The notes beneath the pieces were generated by a model. That model was not told the origin of the DNA and did not search any database. It worked only from the letters and a program-made list of their open reading frames with translations. 64,000 nucleotides of DNA, taken from positions 20,897,226 to 20,961,225 of the forward strand of contig NC_089276.1 of the NCBI RefSeq assembly GCF_963678975.1, in the 5' to 3' direction. Origin of the DNA: Dysidea avara. Lineage: Eukaryota; Porifera; Demospongiae; Dictyoceratida; Dysideidae. Each line of letters starts with the position of its first letter. Position 1 is the first letter of the stretch. The position numbers were made by a program, and so were the translations under genes. Shown piece by piece: positions 34,140 through 47,100 of the stretch.

Positions 34140-34680
34140 CAGGCAAGCTTAAATTGATAACAGCTAAGGCTATGGGCTTGATTTTTTCACTGTTTGATGT
34201 CGCTTCATCCCGAGATGTGCCTTTTGGCATACCGCAGTACGTACAATGCACACATCATGGACTTACCTTTGTCCTCCTTTGTGTCCCATTTCTTTTTGCT
34301 GACAGCCCAAGGTGTTAATTCGTGGTAGCGTGAAGCATGGCTTCCCTACAGTACGTTTGTAAACAAGAATCGTCCATATTTTCCATGGTGACTGGGCTGA
34401 TTGCAGAGACGATTTTAGATAACACTGTTCTTCATTTGTAATGCTGTGTAATGGGCTGAACATAGCTGAAAGTGAAGCATTATGGCTGCTGCACCGATGT
34501 ATTAATTGATAGTTGGGGGCATGTGAATTGTGGTGACTGGATTGTTGCAGATACACTTATTCTACTGTTTTTAGTCTGTAGTGCTGTGTAATGGGCTGAA
34601 CATAGCTGAAAGCGAAGTGTAATGGTCTCTGCACTTTCAAAGTAGTTTTTGATAGCTGGGATGCACATTCAGACAAAAAC
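34140..34680. repeat. Dispersed repeat C, copy with adjoining hairpin
   Basis: Longest copy of the family, with two internal near-repeats around GTAATGGGCTGAACATAGCTG (34440 and 34590). It is followed within 100 bp by fold-back element B, the same order seen at 59100-60355. The two may therefore be one composite element. Confidence 0.6.
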
Positions 34681-34765
34681 AGTAATCCTGGTGCCATCCT
34701 TTCTTTTGATGCGGTATGTGTGGGTTCACCAGTCATAATAATGTTGCAAAAAAAGTAAACAAACA

Positions 34766-35013
34766 AGTTTAAGGAAAATTTAGCAATTTTAAGGATCATA
34801 GAAAAAAATCAAGGAAACAAGGGAGGTTGCCTACACCTGCAGATATACTAGTGAACATTTAATCCCTAATTCTGTCTTGGCCTTGGGTATAGACTGAATT
34901 AAGGATTAAATGTTCACTAGTATATCTGCAGGTGTAGACGACCTCCTTTGTTTCCCTACCTTTTTTCTATGATCCCTTAAAATTGCTAATTTTTCCTTAA
35001 ACTTGTTGGTTAC
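34766..35013. repeat. Fold-back element family B, copy 1
   Basis: Arms of about 105 bp: ACAAGTTTAAGGAAAATT through GATATACTAGTGAACATTTA on the left, mirrored by TAAATGTTCACTAGTATATC through TCCTTAAACTTGT on the right, around a 45-bp loop. A second copy at 59515-60360 is split by another insertion. Confidence 0.8.
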
Positions 35014-35216
35014 TATGGATATATTATACTTTTAAAGCACTAGCTAGCATGCACAAAGAATTATGTATAGAATCTTCTTGGCTGTTTTAAACTTTCTGTG
35101 TCATGTTTTCTTATATGCATAAATTCTTTAGCTGGCACCTGTAGCTACAACACTGCATGGTTGTTATCATGACAGGGCACACCCACCATGAGCTTAGTTC
35201 TTCTTGTTACCATGCC

Positions 35217-35365
35217 ATTTTGCAATTGAATTCGTTGCCTTTGCAATTAACTTAGTCTCATTTTTAGTAGAGTTCGTCACCTTTGCAATAGAATTTGTCC
35301 CCTTTGCAATTGGTTTCGTCGCTTTTGCAATTGATTTTTTTCCTTTTGCATAAGAATTTGTCACA
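35217..35365 (-). repeat. 21-bp repeat array, left arm (complement)
   Basis: About seven degenerate 21-bp units around TTTGCAATTGAATTCGTCGCC. Read on the minus strand they keep an open frame of a Thr-Asn-Ser-x-Ala-Lys-x type heptapeptide. An array of the same unit in the opposite orientation lies at 35705-35851, so the pair is an inverted repeat. I see no start, domain or splice context that would make it a real gene. Confidence 0.65.
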
Positions 35366-35704
35366 TTTGAGGGGCAAGAATTTGTTCGTAACAAGATTGG
35401 TAGCTGCAGTAAACACGAAAACAAGATGTAGCAGCTGCTCAATGATCTTGTTGAAGTACAACTGTTATAAACAATACTTTATAAGGCAATAATTCTTCTG
35501 CTATGGTTTCTTCAGCAACATTTGCAATTGTGCTTCACCATTGGCGATGGGTGTGGTCACTCGCGAACAAGCTAATTAACTTGACAGACAGCTAATGGCT
35601 TTGTGTATAACCAGCTTCGATTGCTCTATAGTGTCTCTCAAGTGGTATTTTCCATGGCAAAAATGATTCACTTTGTGATAAGCGGCTGGCTTCTTGCAGT
35701 TAAT

Positions 35705-35851
35705 GTAGTTATGACAAATTCTTGTGCATACGTGACAAATTGTAATGCAAAACCGACAAATTCAGTTACAAATGGCACAAATTCTACTGCAAAGGCGACA
35801 AACTCTACTGCAAGCGGGACGAAGTCAATTGCAAAGGTGATAAAAACATGA
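35705..35851 (+). repeat. 21-bp repeat array, right arm
   Basis: Mirror of 35217-35365. Units such as ACAAATTCTACTGCAAAGGC encode TNSTAKA-like heptapeptides on the plus strand. Absent from the matching gene 1 intron block. Confidence 0.65.
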
Positions 35852-36079
35852 CAAATACAATGTATAAAACAGCAATTTTTGCAGGCTTTTAATGCAGTTT
35901 GCAAATAGTCTGCATGTATAGAATGAAGGTTCTTGAAGATTGTTCACATGGGTGTATGGACAGATACACACATGTACACGTACATGATTTTCCAATTTCA
36001 AGAAATTAGGCACATACTCACACAAGCCATCCAATATTGGTGCATCCATACAGGTTATCATAATGTATATCTATGCCAA

Positions 36080-36262
36080 AAACAGCCGAGCTGGGAAAAA
36101 AGGGTGCAGTCTTTGAGGTGAAATCAAAGGTGACAGCCAAAAAATGGCTGCAATGATGTTTATTGACATTATAGCATCATTGCAGCCATTTCTTGTTTGC
36201 CACCTTTGATTTTACAGCTTTTTTCATTCTGAGGCTGCACTTTTTTTTACAGCTTGGTATCT
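36080..36262. repeat. Fold-back element family E, copy 3
   Basis: Hairpin with GCCAAAAAATGGCTGCAATGA on the left and TCATTGCAGCCATTTCTTG on the right, ending in TTTTTTTTACAGCTTGG. It occupies the same position in the intron 3 block as the copy at 1075-1250, so it predates the gene duplication. Confidence 0.7.
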
Positions 36263-37519
36263 AACAGTACAGTAGTACTGTTTCAGTAGGGTTTGCATCA
36301 AAAGTGATGCGTGCCACCAGAAATACTGCCTTTTAAAACCAGCTTAGAAACTTCTTACACGACAAAAATCACCTTTACGGAATAACATTAGTCCATCTAA
36401 CATAAAATGTAATGTTAAAAACAAGAAAACACCTACTGGTGGCTGGATACAGAATTTTTTTAAAAATCGTCAGGACTCAAAATTTCATCTCACTCACTCA
36501 CTGCCTGACCACAGTCCAGGCCTTAATTTAATTTTTAAGGTGCTGAGGACAAATGTCCTTACATATTCACAAATGTACAGACATAGCGTCAAATTGTACA
36601 GACATGAGCTAGAGGAGCACTTTGTATAGACTGCTGGAATTGGAATAGGGAGTTTCCATTGAAAGTTTTGAGGTTAAACACAACCACATAGCTGCAACTT
36701 ATCACCAGACTGTGGTCATAACAGCTGCTGGTGATAGCAGTACACAAGGGGAGGTGGCATTGGTAACTCCTTGGGTTGGGAAAATGTAGTATCTCCTAGC
36801 AACCAAGTGACAGTTATTTGTTAGCACTACAAACAAACATGTACACATCAGCTTTTACGGTACCACTATTGGTTTTGCAAGGACATGCGTGTCTGCCCAA
36901 AACTAATTATATGCAGACATTGTGCTATTTGTGCGGATTAAGGCCTGCAGTCGCAAGCCTAGAGCCCAAATGAAGCAGCACATGGTCACCATTTTATGTC
37001 ACAACAACAAACTCACAGGCAGGATATGTGCCTTTTGGGGTTCTGACAAGTGCGCGCCCTTTGTGCCTTGTCTTTTCTTTTATCTTCAATCAGGCTGCTT
37101 GTCTTCTCTTCATCCAACGAAACCATATCGAGACGTTAATTTTCCATATCAACACTTTCTTTAAGCAGCATAATAGATGCCACAAAATTATTTAAGGCGG
37201 TTAGACTACGCTGCTGTATGGAGGTACCGGTACTCTACGATAAGTCACAAGATCATGCCCATTCTTTATTCTACTATTATTGATCGAGACCACGATGACC
37301 ACGCCCCTAGCTGTATTGTGACCACACACCTTCAAGTTGGTAGGTTGATTCGAGATACTCTAGTCTAATAATTGATCGAAACCATAATGACCACACCCCT
37401 TTTTGGGGCAAGCACACATCTTTGCAGGCTGACTCAAGATACTCTAATACAGCAGTCACCCTAATAAAACAGTCACATGTATAGCTAGCTGTATGCTTTA
37501 ACAAAAAAACTAAACAAAT
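36263..37519. other. Intron 3 of gene 2, stretch without recognised gene
   Basis: AT-rich with scattered short frames and no motif. A GATACTCTAAT(A/C)NAGCAGTCA word like those at 1465 and 29915 appears near 37438. Confidence 0.5.
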
Positions 37520-37785
37520 TAGTATATTAAAAATTATAAATTTAAAAATGAAGTAGGGTTCCAAGCTATAAAAAGTAGTGAAACAAGAGATGAACAATGG
37601 TAGCTATTACAGCATAGCTCAATGTTAAATCCCTATGGTATAACAATTATTTTGTGTTCAATGCCAAAGTAGGGATTTCCCACTGAGCTATGCTGTAATA
37701 GCTACCATTGTTCATCTCTTGTTTCACTACTTTTTATAGCTTGGAACCCTACTTCATTTTTAAATTTATAATTTTTAATATACTA
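37520..37785. repeat. Fold-back element family F, copy 2
   Basis: Near-perfect hairpin: TAGTATATTAAAAATTATAA at the left end and its complement at the right. Each arm is about 115 bp with a 34-bp loop near 37636-37669. The arms contain AATGAAGTAGGG as in copy 1. It lies 0.4 kb upstream of the giant exon. Confidence 0.85.
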
Positions 37786-38187
37786 GTAGATATCACTTTA
37801 TCACTTCTTTTTGTAATTATACAGGGAAACTTGTTACACAGCAGAATTCTCTACAGGGAGACTTTTGTAATGTAGCTGAACTCTCTACTGGGTGGTTGTA
37901 TAATGTACATCCTGCAGCTGTAAAGGCAGATTCAGCTCAAATTTGGGATAGAAGGTGCCCACCCTAAGGGAGTTTCCATGACAAAATTGGATAATTTCCA
38001 TTATGAGCTAGAGCCACGAATGTGTGAAAGCAGTGTTCTGTGAAATTATACGTATACTTGTCTGTTGTGCACCCTCACCGGCTGTACTTGGCTGCAGGAT
38101 TTTTTTGGGCACTGTTTTATTTTGGGGGGGTTCCTGCTGTAGAATATACAACCGTGCTGTATGCTATACATATATGTTATGTTTTAG

Positions 38188-41100
38188 ATCTTCCAGCCAT
38201 TATTAGTGGAGAATGGCTTTGTTTTATGGATCCACAAATGGAAATTTGGAAACCTGCTCCTGGTCAGAAATACAAGCTCACTGCAAACAAGCCACGATGC
38301 AGAGAGTCATTCTCACCATTTGAGTTTTCCCATCACTGTAGCCTGAAACCATGCCAAGACTATGATGGGACTATCATTAGGTTTCCACTTAGAAAAGAAA
38401 GTTCTGAACTTTCAGACAAGCTGTATAGTGTAGCAAACCTTAACACTCTTTTGCTTTCTCTTAAAGATGATGCTGCAATTTTATTGTTGTTTTTAAGGTA
38501 TGTGGAAAAAATTGAGGTATTTACAATAAACACCAGCAACACAGTGAGTAAAATTTTCAGTGTTGAAATGGACGAATCTACTGAATATAACAGGAGAAAA
38601 CTGAAAACCAAATTTTTAAAAGATGTGACAGCATACCACTCTAACCCCAGATCACAACTGCCTCACCTGCAGTATGAAACAACAGTGACTGTGCATAATT
38701 TTCAAACCCGCAAACAGTTAGACTATCAGTGGTTAGTTATACACTGGGTAGGCTCTAGAGATAAGGATGTTAAAGAGGCCTCGAGTAAGGTGTGTAGTCT
38801 TCCTTGGATTGGTTTTGCTGTACCTCTCACATTGGAATGCCCCAGCAGATTGTTTTGTTTTTTGCCCTTGCCTGACAGTAAAGAGGTTAATCCACCATTA
38901 CCAGTTTGTGTTCATGGTACCTTTGGGTTGAATAAAGATCGTCGTCATTTGAAATGGATAACCTCTGATATGAAGAATGATGCTGGAGCATTGTGGAATA
39001 ACTTATTGTTATTAAAAATGCTTCCATCTTGTTATGTAGATTGCCTTAATGTTTTAAAAGAGAAATGCAAACCAGAGGTGTTTAGTTCTTTTTGGCCAAG
39101 CACATCTACCATAAAAAAAACCAACTGGAAAATTGGTTTGAATGCATTGCTATCTCCGTTGTTACAAGGGCAATATTTTTGGTCAGAGAATGGTAGGTGG
39201 GTAGGGCTAGACTCATCAGTGTGTGTAGTACCACAGGTGAACAGTAGCCAGTTTCCTAAAGTTGTTATTGATGTACTCATCAGGTGTGGTAAAACCGTAG
39301 TGGTACTGCCTGAAAATGTATGGGAAGCAGTTAAATTCATTTATGGAAACTCTTATCCATTTACTACAATTACATCACCTGTTGTGCGAAGAACACTTAA
39401 AAGTAATCCACAAAGTTATGTCAATCTGAGCAGAGCAGAAAAGTTTCAATTGTTAAATTTTTGTCTCGAAGACAGGAAGTATGCTGATGTGGTTGGTTTA
39501 AGGCTACTGCCAACACTAGACGGTACATTTGTGGGATTTGAATATAATAATTCTTGGCAGAAGATGTATGTATGCAAGAAAAAGTTTGCTGAAACGAAGC
39601 TGTTAGCTAACTATAATTCAATATTGGTTTGTTTGGAAGGAGAAGAAGATACATTGCACACTAAGTTAAACAAAATAGCTGAAAATGGATATACACAACT
39701 GCAAGTGCTAAAGCCTGACATTATCGCAATGTTACTAAAGCAAACCCCACCTTATGAGAGTGGCTGGTGTTTACATGGGTCGGCTGGTGGTTTCTATAAT
39801 GATAGATGGTTGAAAACATTTTGGAAGTGGGTGAGTAAATTTAACTTATCTTATTTTGTTGGTATCTCACTTATTCCAATTTGCAATGAGAAAACTGCTA
39901 GTGGTTTCAGGGTTATGCCATTACTACAGAAAAGTAATTCCAAAATACTAAAATTTAGTAGTATTAGTCACACTAGTTTGGTTTCTGCTGCTGGTAAGCT
40001 GGACTGCTATTTAACTTCAGCAAATGATTTTGAATTCTTATATCACTCTGAGCTTAAAAACTATATTTGTGAACTGTCACCATCATATTTACTGAGCATT
40101 TCATCTCAGTCAGATTACCAGTCTGAAGTATTCACACAAAAAGAAGCAGTGGCTCTAAGGGAGTTCTTATTTCAATACCCTATTAGTGTAAATGTAACAC
40201 AAAAATCTGTTCTGCTTAATTTGCAAATCTTTTCCACGATTCAGAAAGGTACTTTCTATTCTGTAAAGCAGGCAAAAAGTAGAGTTGCAGGAAAATCTAC
40301 CACTTTACTTATATCAGAACCGGAGTATCTTGATAAATACTTGTCTTTTATTCTACCAAGTCCAGTGATACTAACATGTGAGACTTCAATAGTTGGTAAT
40401 GTACAGTCTATGCTACAGGGTGCTTGTTGGGTCCCTACTAAACTGCAGCTAATTACTCATGTGATTTTGACTGCTATAGAAAGCAAGCAGTTCTCAAGAA
40501 GTCATGTTTTAAAAGTTACATCAATACTAACAGAACCTGGTGAGTATTATAGTTTAGCTGATGGGCAGGATGGTAGCCTGTTTGTTAATAAGCTAAAGTC
40601 ATTAAAGTTTGTACCAGTTGGTCAAAGGAATGATTTATATTTGCCATTTGAAGTTTTCGATCCATCAGATCATATGGTAAGGGATCTGTTTGATGGACAA
40701 AGTGTATTTCCCATTTCTCCATTTTCAAGGAACCACTATTCAATATTACAGCAGCTAGGTATGAAAGATTGTACTTCTTTAAGTGCGTCTGACATAATTA
40801 GAGTTGCTAGTCTTGTTATTAACAATGATGGTGGCGCTCAAGCTGAAGTGAAAAGAGCATGTAAACTATTAGAGTTTCTTTCTTCTCCCACCGGTAACAG
40901 ATTGCTAAATGAGTACTATAATAATCATCCACTAGATCAAACTCTTCGTTCTCTACAGTGGTTACCTGTTATTACAACACCACCTAAAGGTTATCCGAAA
41001 TGTCTTGGTTGGAAAGGATCTAGTAGTAGTCAGTTTGTGTCTGCTCAAAGTTTACATGCCAGTAGTTCACCAGAAGAGCATAAGAAACTTCCTAACTTGA

Positions 41101-44100
41101 TAGGTTCACAGATGAAGATTCTTCAATATGAGGAGACACTACCAGTAAAGTTGATAGCATCACTAAACATTTCACAAAGTGTACCAGTAGATGTGATGAT
41201 ACAACACTTTTTGAAGCTAATAAAGCACAAGACAGAAATTGAAAGACAGAAAGTAAATGTAGCTGTTAAACTGCTTTACACCTACCTACAACAAGCAGCA
41301 GATAATAACCACACCAGTCAATATTGGCAACTTTTAAAACAATCAGAAGTAGTACAAGTCAGTGATAACAAGTTTGTACTACCTAGTGTAGTGGCTTGTT
41401 CTTTTGATGAGAAGTGTATGACTGTAGGTAAACTAGAGCCTTACTGGTATATCTTACCTCCTCATTTTCAGCAGTATAGGTCATTATTCTGTTTTATTGG
41501 TGCTACAGACACCATCAATGTTTCGGATATTTTGTCCGTATTTAAAAGAATGCTATCTACAAGTACTGAAAAAACCAGAGATTTGCCTTTGGTCAAGAAA
41601 ATTTTGCAGTGGTTGTGTAACAAGTTTACCGGTGATGAATTAATAAAAATGCATGAATGTATATTTGTACCAGTAAACCATGATGACGAAAACAGGCTAG
41701 TCCTTAAACCTGCTGATAAAGTTGCTTATTTAAATGAAGATTTGCACTGGTTAAAAGATGTTAAAGGGGCCCTGGGTACAATTGCGCAAGATTATTTCTT
41801 AGTTCATTCTTCCATCAGTTATGACATGTGTTGTGCACTTAAACTGAAACCACTCAACACAATGATTGCTAATTCTGAGGAGTATGGTTTTGAGCAAGCC
41901 GGTCAGTCTGAACCACTAACTACTCGTCTTAACAGAATACTGAGGGAGTATAAAGACACTAGTGTGATTCAAGAGTTGTTACAAAATGCTGATGATGCTG
42001 GAGCTACAGAAGTAGCAATATATTATGACACAAGGAAACATGATAGTAGCCATCTCTTCTTTCCTGGAATGGCTAACAGCTATGGTCCTGCACTGTTGTT
42101 CTACAACAATGCTGAATTTAGTGAAGAAGATTTTGAGAACATCAGGAAAATAGCTGGAGAGACAAAGATGAATAAACCACTAAAGATTGGAAAGTTTGGA
42201 GTTGGATTTTGCTCAGTTTATCACTTAACAGATGTTCCTTCTTTTGTAAGTGGAGAAAGCCTAGTTATATTTGATCCCACGCTTCAGTGTCTGCGCAAAC
42301 AGATTAAAAGCGAATTTAATCCTGGAATTAAAATTAATTTTAACCAGCATGTTTTCTTGAAAGAATCTAAACAACTAAATCCATATATGGGAATCGGTGG
42401 ATTTAATCCTAAGAAACCATTTCAGGGAACTTTGTTTCGATTTCCATTACGTTTAAGTAGCAGTGATATTAGTAAAAATGTTTACACAAAGGCTAAGGTT
42501 CAGTTTATGGTGAATAGGATAAAGGAGAACAGCTCAAAGTTGCTCATGTTCTTAAGCAGTGTGAAGAAAGTTTCATTCTATCAATCACATGGTGATGGCT
42601 TTGATAAACACTTTGAAATAACTGTTGGCAAAGAAAGTATTTATAATTCAATATCATGCCAAGTGTCAGTTACTACTATAGTGCCATCCAGTAAATGTAA
42701 AGATGAGAAATGGTTGATTGCAACCGAAGTTCAACGGTTAGTAGTTGGTCAGAAAGAACAAAAGCATGGTACTGCATCATTGTCTGTTAAGTTGAGTAAA
42801 GATGATACTTCCAATAAGCTTTGTGTAGGCACCATCAAAGGAGAGTGTTTTTGTTTTCTACCACTCAACATTGAGACTGGACTGCCAGTTCATGTTAGTA
42901 GTAATTTTGCAGTCACAACCAATCGTCGTGGAATATGGAAAGCTGATGATGCTGGCACTGCAACAAAGGAATCAAACTGGAATAAACTGCTAATGGAATC
43001 TGTTGTAGCTCAAGCCTATATTAAACTTCTTTTGTCCTTGCAGCAAATGCAACAAGATGGGTCTCTTGTCAATTATACATTTCATAGTCTTTGGCCTATT
43101 AATTTGAATGAAATTAACCCTTGGGACTTCCTAGTGAACAAGGTGTATATGGATATATTTTCAAGCCAACACTCTTTGTTTTATTCCAAAGTCATGGGTT
43201 GTTGGAAAAAGCTCAATGAATGCAACTTTCTATCCAAACTGATTTTGCAGATTAGTGGCTTTAGTAATGATTTATATGAGTCGATATATCGTGTAGCTGC
43301 CACCTTGAAACTTCCAGTAGTTCATCTCCCTGACAAACTCTTGGATAAACATAAGGATAACTCAATCTTCAACTCACAAATTATTGATGAAGAGGAATTT
43401 ATTAAGCATTTCTACCAAGACAAAACATTGTCAATGGTCTCAGTACAAGACAAAACAAAGATAGTTGCAGCATCTCTATTAGTTTTTGCCAATAATAGAC
43501 ACACTAAAGCTATGCCAGTGTTGATGAAAAATACAAAGTGCATACCATGCAGTCCTGATGGAAAAATATTCAAGAAACCACAAGAACTTTTAGATCCTAA
43601 TTCAAAAATAGCACAGTTGTTTTCACTTGACAATGGTGTGTTCCCAGATCAGAATTTTCTTTCCAGACATTACCTTCTTACTATATCTTTGCGTAACCTT
43701 GGTGTAATGACATCTCTGTCTTGGGAACTGGTAATTGACAGGGCACGGTGTGTGGAGGAATGGTACAATGAAAATGCCGAAAAGGCTTTAAAGCGGCTTG
43801 TTGTATTGGTTGAATGCATTAAAGATAATTCCTCTGAGTGTTTGCCTCAGAAAAGTGTCACACATGAGCTACAACAAATACCTTTCCTACCAACTATGAA
43901 AAAGCCAGAAATATACCCAATCAAATGGAAGGCTGATTCAATGTCCCATCTATTATGCGGACCTGAATTGTTGAAAGCACTGTATGGTGAGAACAACATT
44001 AATGCAGTGTATGCCTGTGGATCACATGTGCCCATTCTTGATACCCACTACCTATCACCTCATTTGACACCTAATGTACGAAAGATACTGGGAATTTCCC

Positions 44101-47100
44101 AAGAAATTGATGTCATTCATGTAGTTGGTCAGTTTATTGAATTGTTACAATGGTTTCAAGGCATTTCCAGTGATTCGCTGAGCAAAGAATTTCTTGAATG
44201 TACCAATGATATCGCCCTTACTGTTTACTATTTCCTGAGTACAAAGTTAAAATCTATGAACGATGATCTTTTGCAGAAACATTTGTTGCCATTAAAAGAT
44301 CAACCATGTATATGGAATGGAAAATGGTTTTTAACACCTGCCTGTATTTGTTTTAATTGGGAAATGCCTGGTCCTTATTTGTACAAGTTTCCAGAAGTAC
44401 TGGAACCTTTTGTGGATCTCATGGAGTATTTAGGAATTGAAAATGACTTTTCAGCTAAAGTAATGCTCAATGCTTTGCATGAAATGAAAAGTGAATATGG
44501 ACATAACAGACTTCCAAAAAACATCCAGGCTGTCGTCAGACTGATTTTACCAAAGCTTACTGATCACGAAATACAATCTGACACAGACATCTTTCTGCCT
44601 GACAATAAGTTTGTTCTTAGAAGTTTTAAAGAGTTGAAATACAATGACGCACCATGGTGTGTTCCTAGTGAAGAATATGTGTACTGCCATGAGTGTGTGG
44701 TAAGAACTGTAGCTATACATCTTGGTGTAGAGCTAGTAAAAAACATCATGCTTGGAGACCTTGACATCACAAGTAGTGACTTGCTGAGGTTTGGTAAAGA
44801 ATTTGGACAGCAAGAAAAGTTGACACAGAGACTAAATAATATTCTGAGAGATTATCCAAGTGACATAACTTTTTTAAAAGAACTTCTCCAAAATGCGGAT
44901 GATGCTGGTGCTACACAGCTGTTTATCATTTTAGATAAACGTTTGCATGATAATGAAAAGGTCATATCTGATGAATGGAAACCCCTGCAAGGACCTGCCT
45001 TGTTGTTTTGGAACAACTCATCATTCAGTGACGAAGATTTGATAGGTATTCAAAAAATTGGCCTTGGCAGTAAAAGAGATGATGCTGACAAGATTGGTCA
45101 GTATGGTATTGGATTTAATGTGGTGTACCATTTTACAGATTGTCCTTCGTTTGTCACTAATGACCGACTTTGCATAATGGACCCTCACTATCGATATATT
45201 GCTCCTAAAAGAATGAAACCAGGTTGGATGTTTCAAGATTTGGAGACATTGTGGAACAGATTTCCAGACATGAAGTCACCATACCTTTTAAACGATCTTG
45301 ATGATCTTCCAGCTGAAATGAAAGAAGGTTCACTTTTCCGCTTGCCACTAAGATTAACTGTAGAAGAAGCTGAACAATCTGAAATTGTTGAAAGCAATGG
45401 CTATTTTAAATTGGATAAGCTTGAAAGTGACTTGAAACGTTGGGTACCAGAGATGAGAGAAGCACTGCTCTTTGTCCACAATGTATGTGATATAAGGCTG
45501 TATGTGATAGAACCAAGCGATACAGGCTCCGTTGGAGTCATATCATGGGATGATCCTCAGCCGATTGTTCTTTGCAGCCATGTTGAAAGTGCTAGAAGTA
45601 AAAAGAATGTAATCCTGGATTCTGGTAATTGCAAGCTAACTACATATAACATGAAGCTTGCCAACAAGCAAACTAATAAAGAAGTTAAATGGGTGGTCCA
45701 GCTGGGGGAAGGAAATCCATTGGATGACACATTTGAATGGAAAGGAGTTAAACCTCCTGATATTGAACTCTGTCCGCGACACGGTATTGCTGCTCCACTT
45801 TTCGAGAAACGCAGGCATTTTTCTGGTAAATCATTTTGCTTTCTGCCATTGCTTGGTTATACCGATCTCCCTGTACATATTCATGGCCAGTTTGTACTTC
45901 ATTCTGATCGTCGAGGTCTTTGGGCAAGCAGTGATGATGGTGGCCATGGTAAGCACAAAATAACTGATCCCAAAAAGATATGGAATGATTTATTAATTGA
46001 AGCAATTGGTGCTTCTTATGCTCATTTTTTGACACACTGCATTGCACAGGGTGGGTCTGTTTGTGATGAAGAAAAAGCAAAGAAATCTTTAGAAAATTAC
46101 TACAAATTATTTCCAGTTCTTAAAGAAGCTTCAAACGAACCATGGAATACATTGGCTAAAGAAGTGTACAAGGCACTCGATACACTGAACCCTCCCATTC
46201 TAGCTACACTTGTAAAGCAAAATGAAGATGGCCAAGATTGTTTGTATTCTATTAACTGGTGTCAGCTGCATTTACCTGGTGCACCTGATGAAGGTTATTT
46301 TTATAAATTTGTTGCCTATCAACAAAAAAAGCAGAGAACATTAAACACCATAGGAATGAATTTGGTAAGTACTCCACTATTCATCTATGAACAGTTCCAA
46401 GAAGTTGAAGTAAGTCTGCCATTTATATCACAGCAGTCAGTACTAAACTACTATACTAAATTCCATGATGAAATATTTATGCATCAAAGTTTGCCATGTC
46501 ATATATCCACCACAAAATTTGGTGAGGTTGAATGTTTCATAACATTTGTGGAATACTTGTCTGTTCACAAAAGTACAGAACAAGCTGGTGAGGTTGCTGA
46601 TAAAGGCCCTCCTGTTGAAGGTACTGTTATGGCTGTGACTGAAGAAAGTGCTGATGTAAATTCATATCAGACTTTGGGGTTTTTGCTGACTGCAAATGAA
46701 TATGTGCATTGTCTGTCTGATGGCTTAAACACCATTAGTTCTAGTAACTGGGAATTGTTTCTAAAAAGTCAGAATAATTTCTTGCACAAAGATTTGATGG
46801 CAGAGTTCAAAAGTAGTAATAGTATCTTTCAACCAAGTGATGATGATGGGTTTGATTTGATTCATTCGGTTTTTGCTGCTAATTTGCCTTCCTCATGGTG
46901 TGGACCAACTCAAGCTTCTATAAAAGATGTTGAAATTTCATTGGTTTACAAATTTTTAAAATGCATTGCTGAGGATCCTGTGTTCAAAGTTTATTGCCAG
47001 CAACTATTAAGTCAATTCACCCTTATTCCTGCGGATAATGACATGGTGTACTCTACCATTTCAGAATTACTGCCTATGACTACAGGGCCTTATACTGATA

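Larger units (their letters stand above)
35050..36010. repeat. Intron 3 block homologous to gene 1 intron (630-1060)
   Basis: Same order and orientation as the gene 1 intron, interrupted by the gene 2-specific piece at 35217-35851. It confirms that intron 3 was part of the duplicated unit. Confidence 0.6.

Noticed and set aside
38040..38187. ATG at 38040 as the start of the giant sacsin-like protein
   Set aside because: The first 49 codons are intron-like, are not conserved in frame with gene 1, and precede a clear TTTTAG acceptor. Exon 3 supplies the missing ATPase half in phase.
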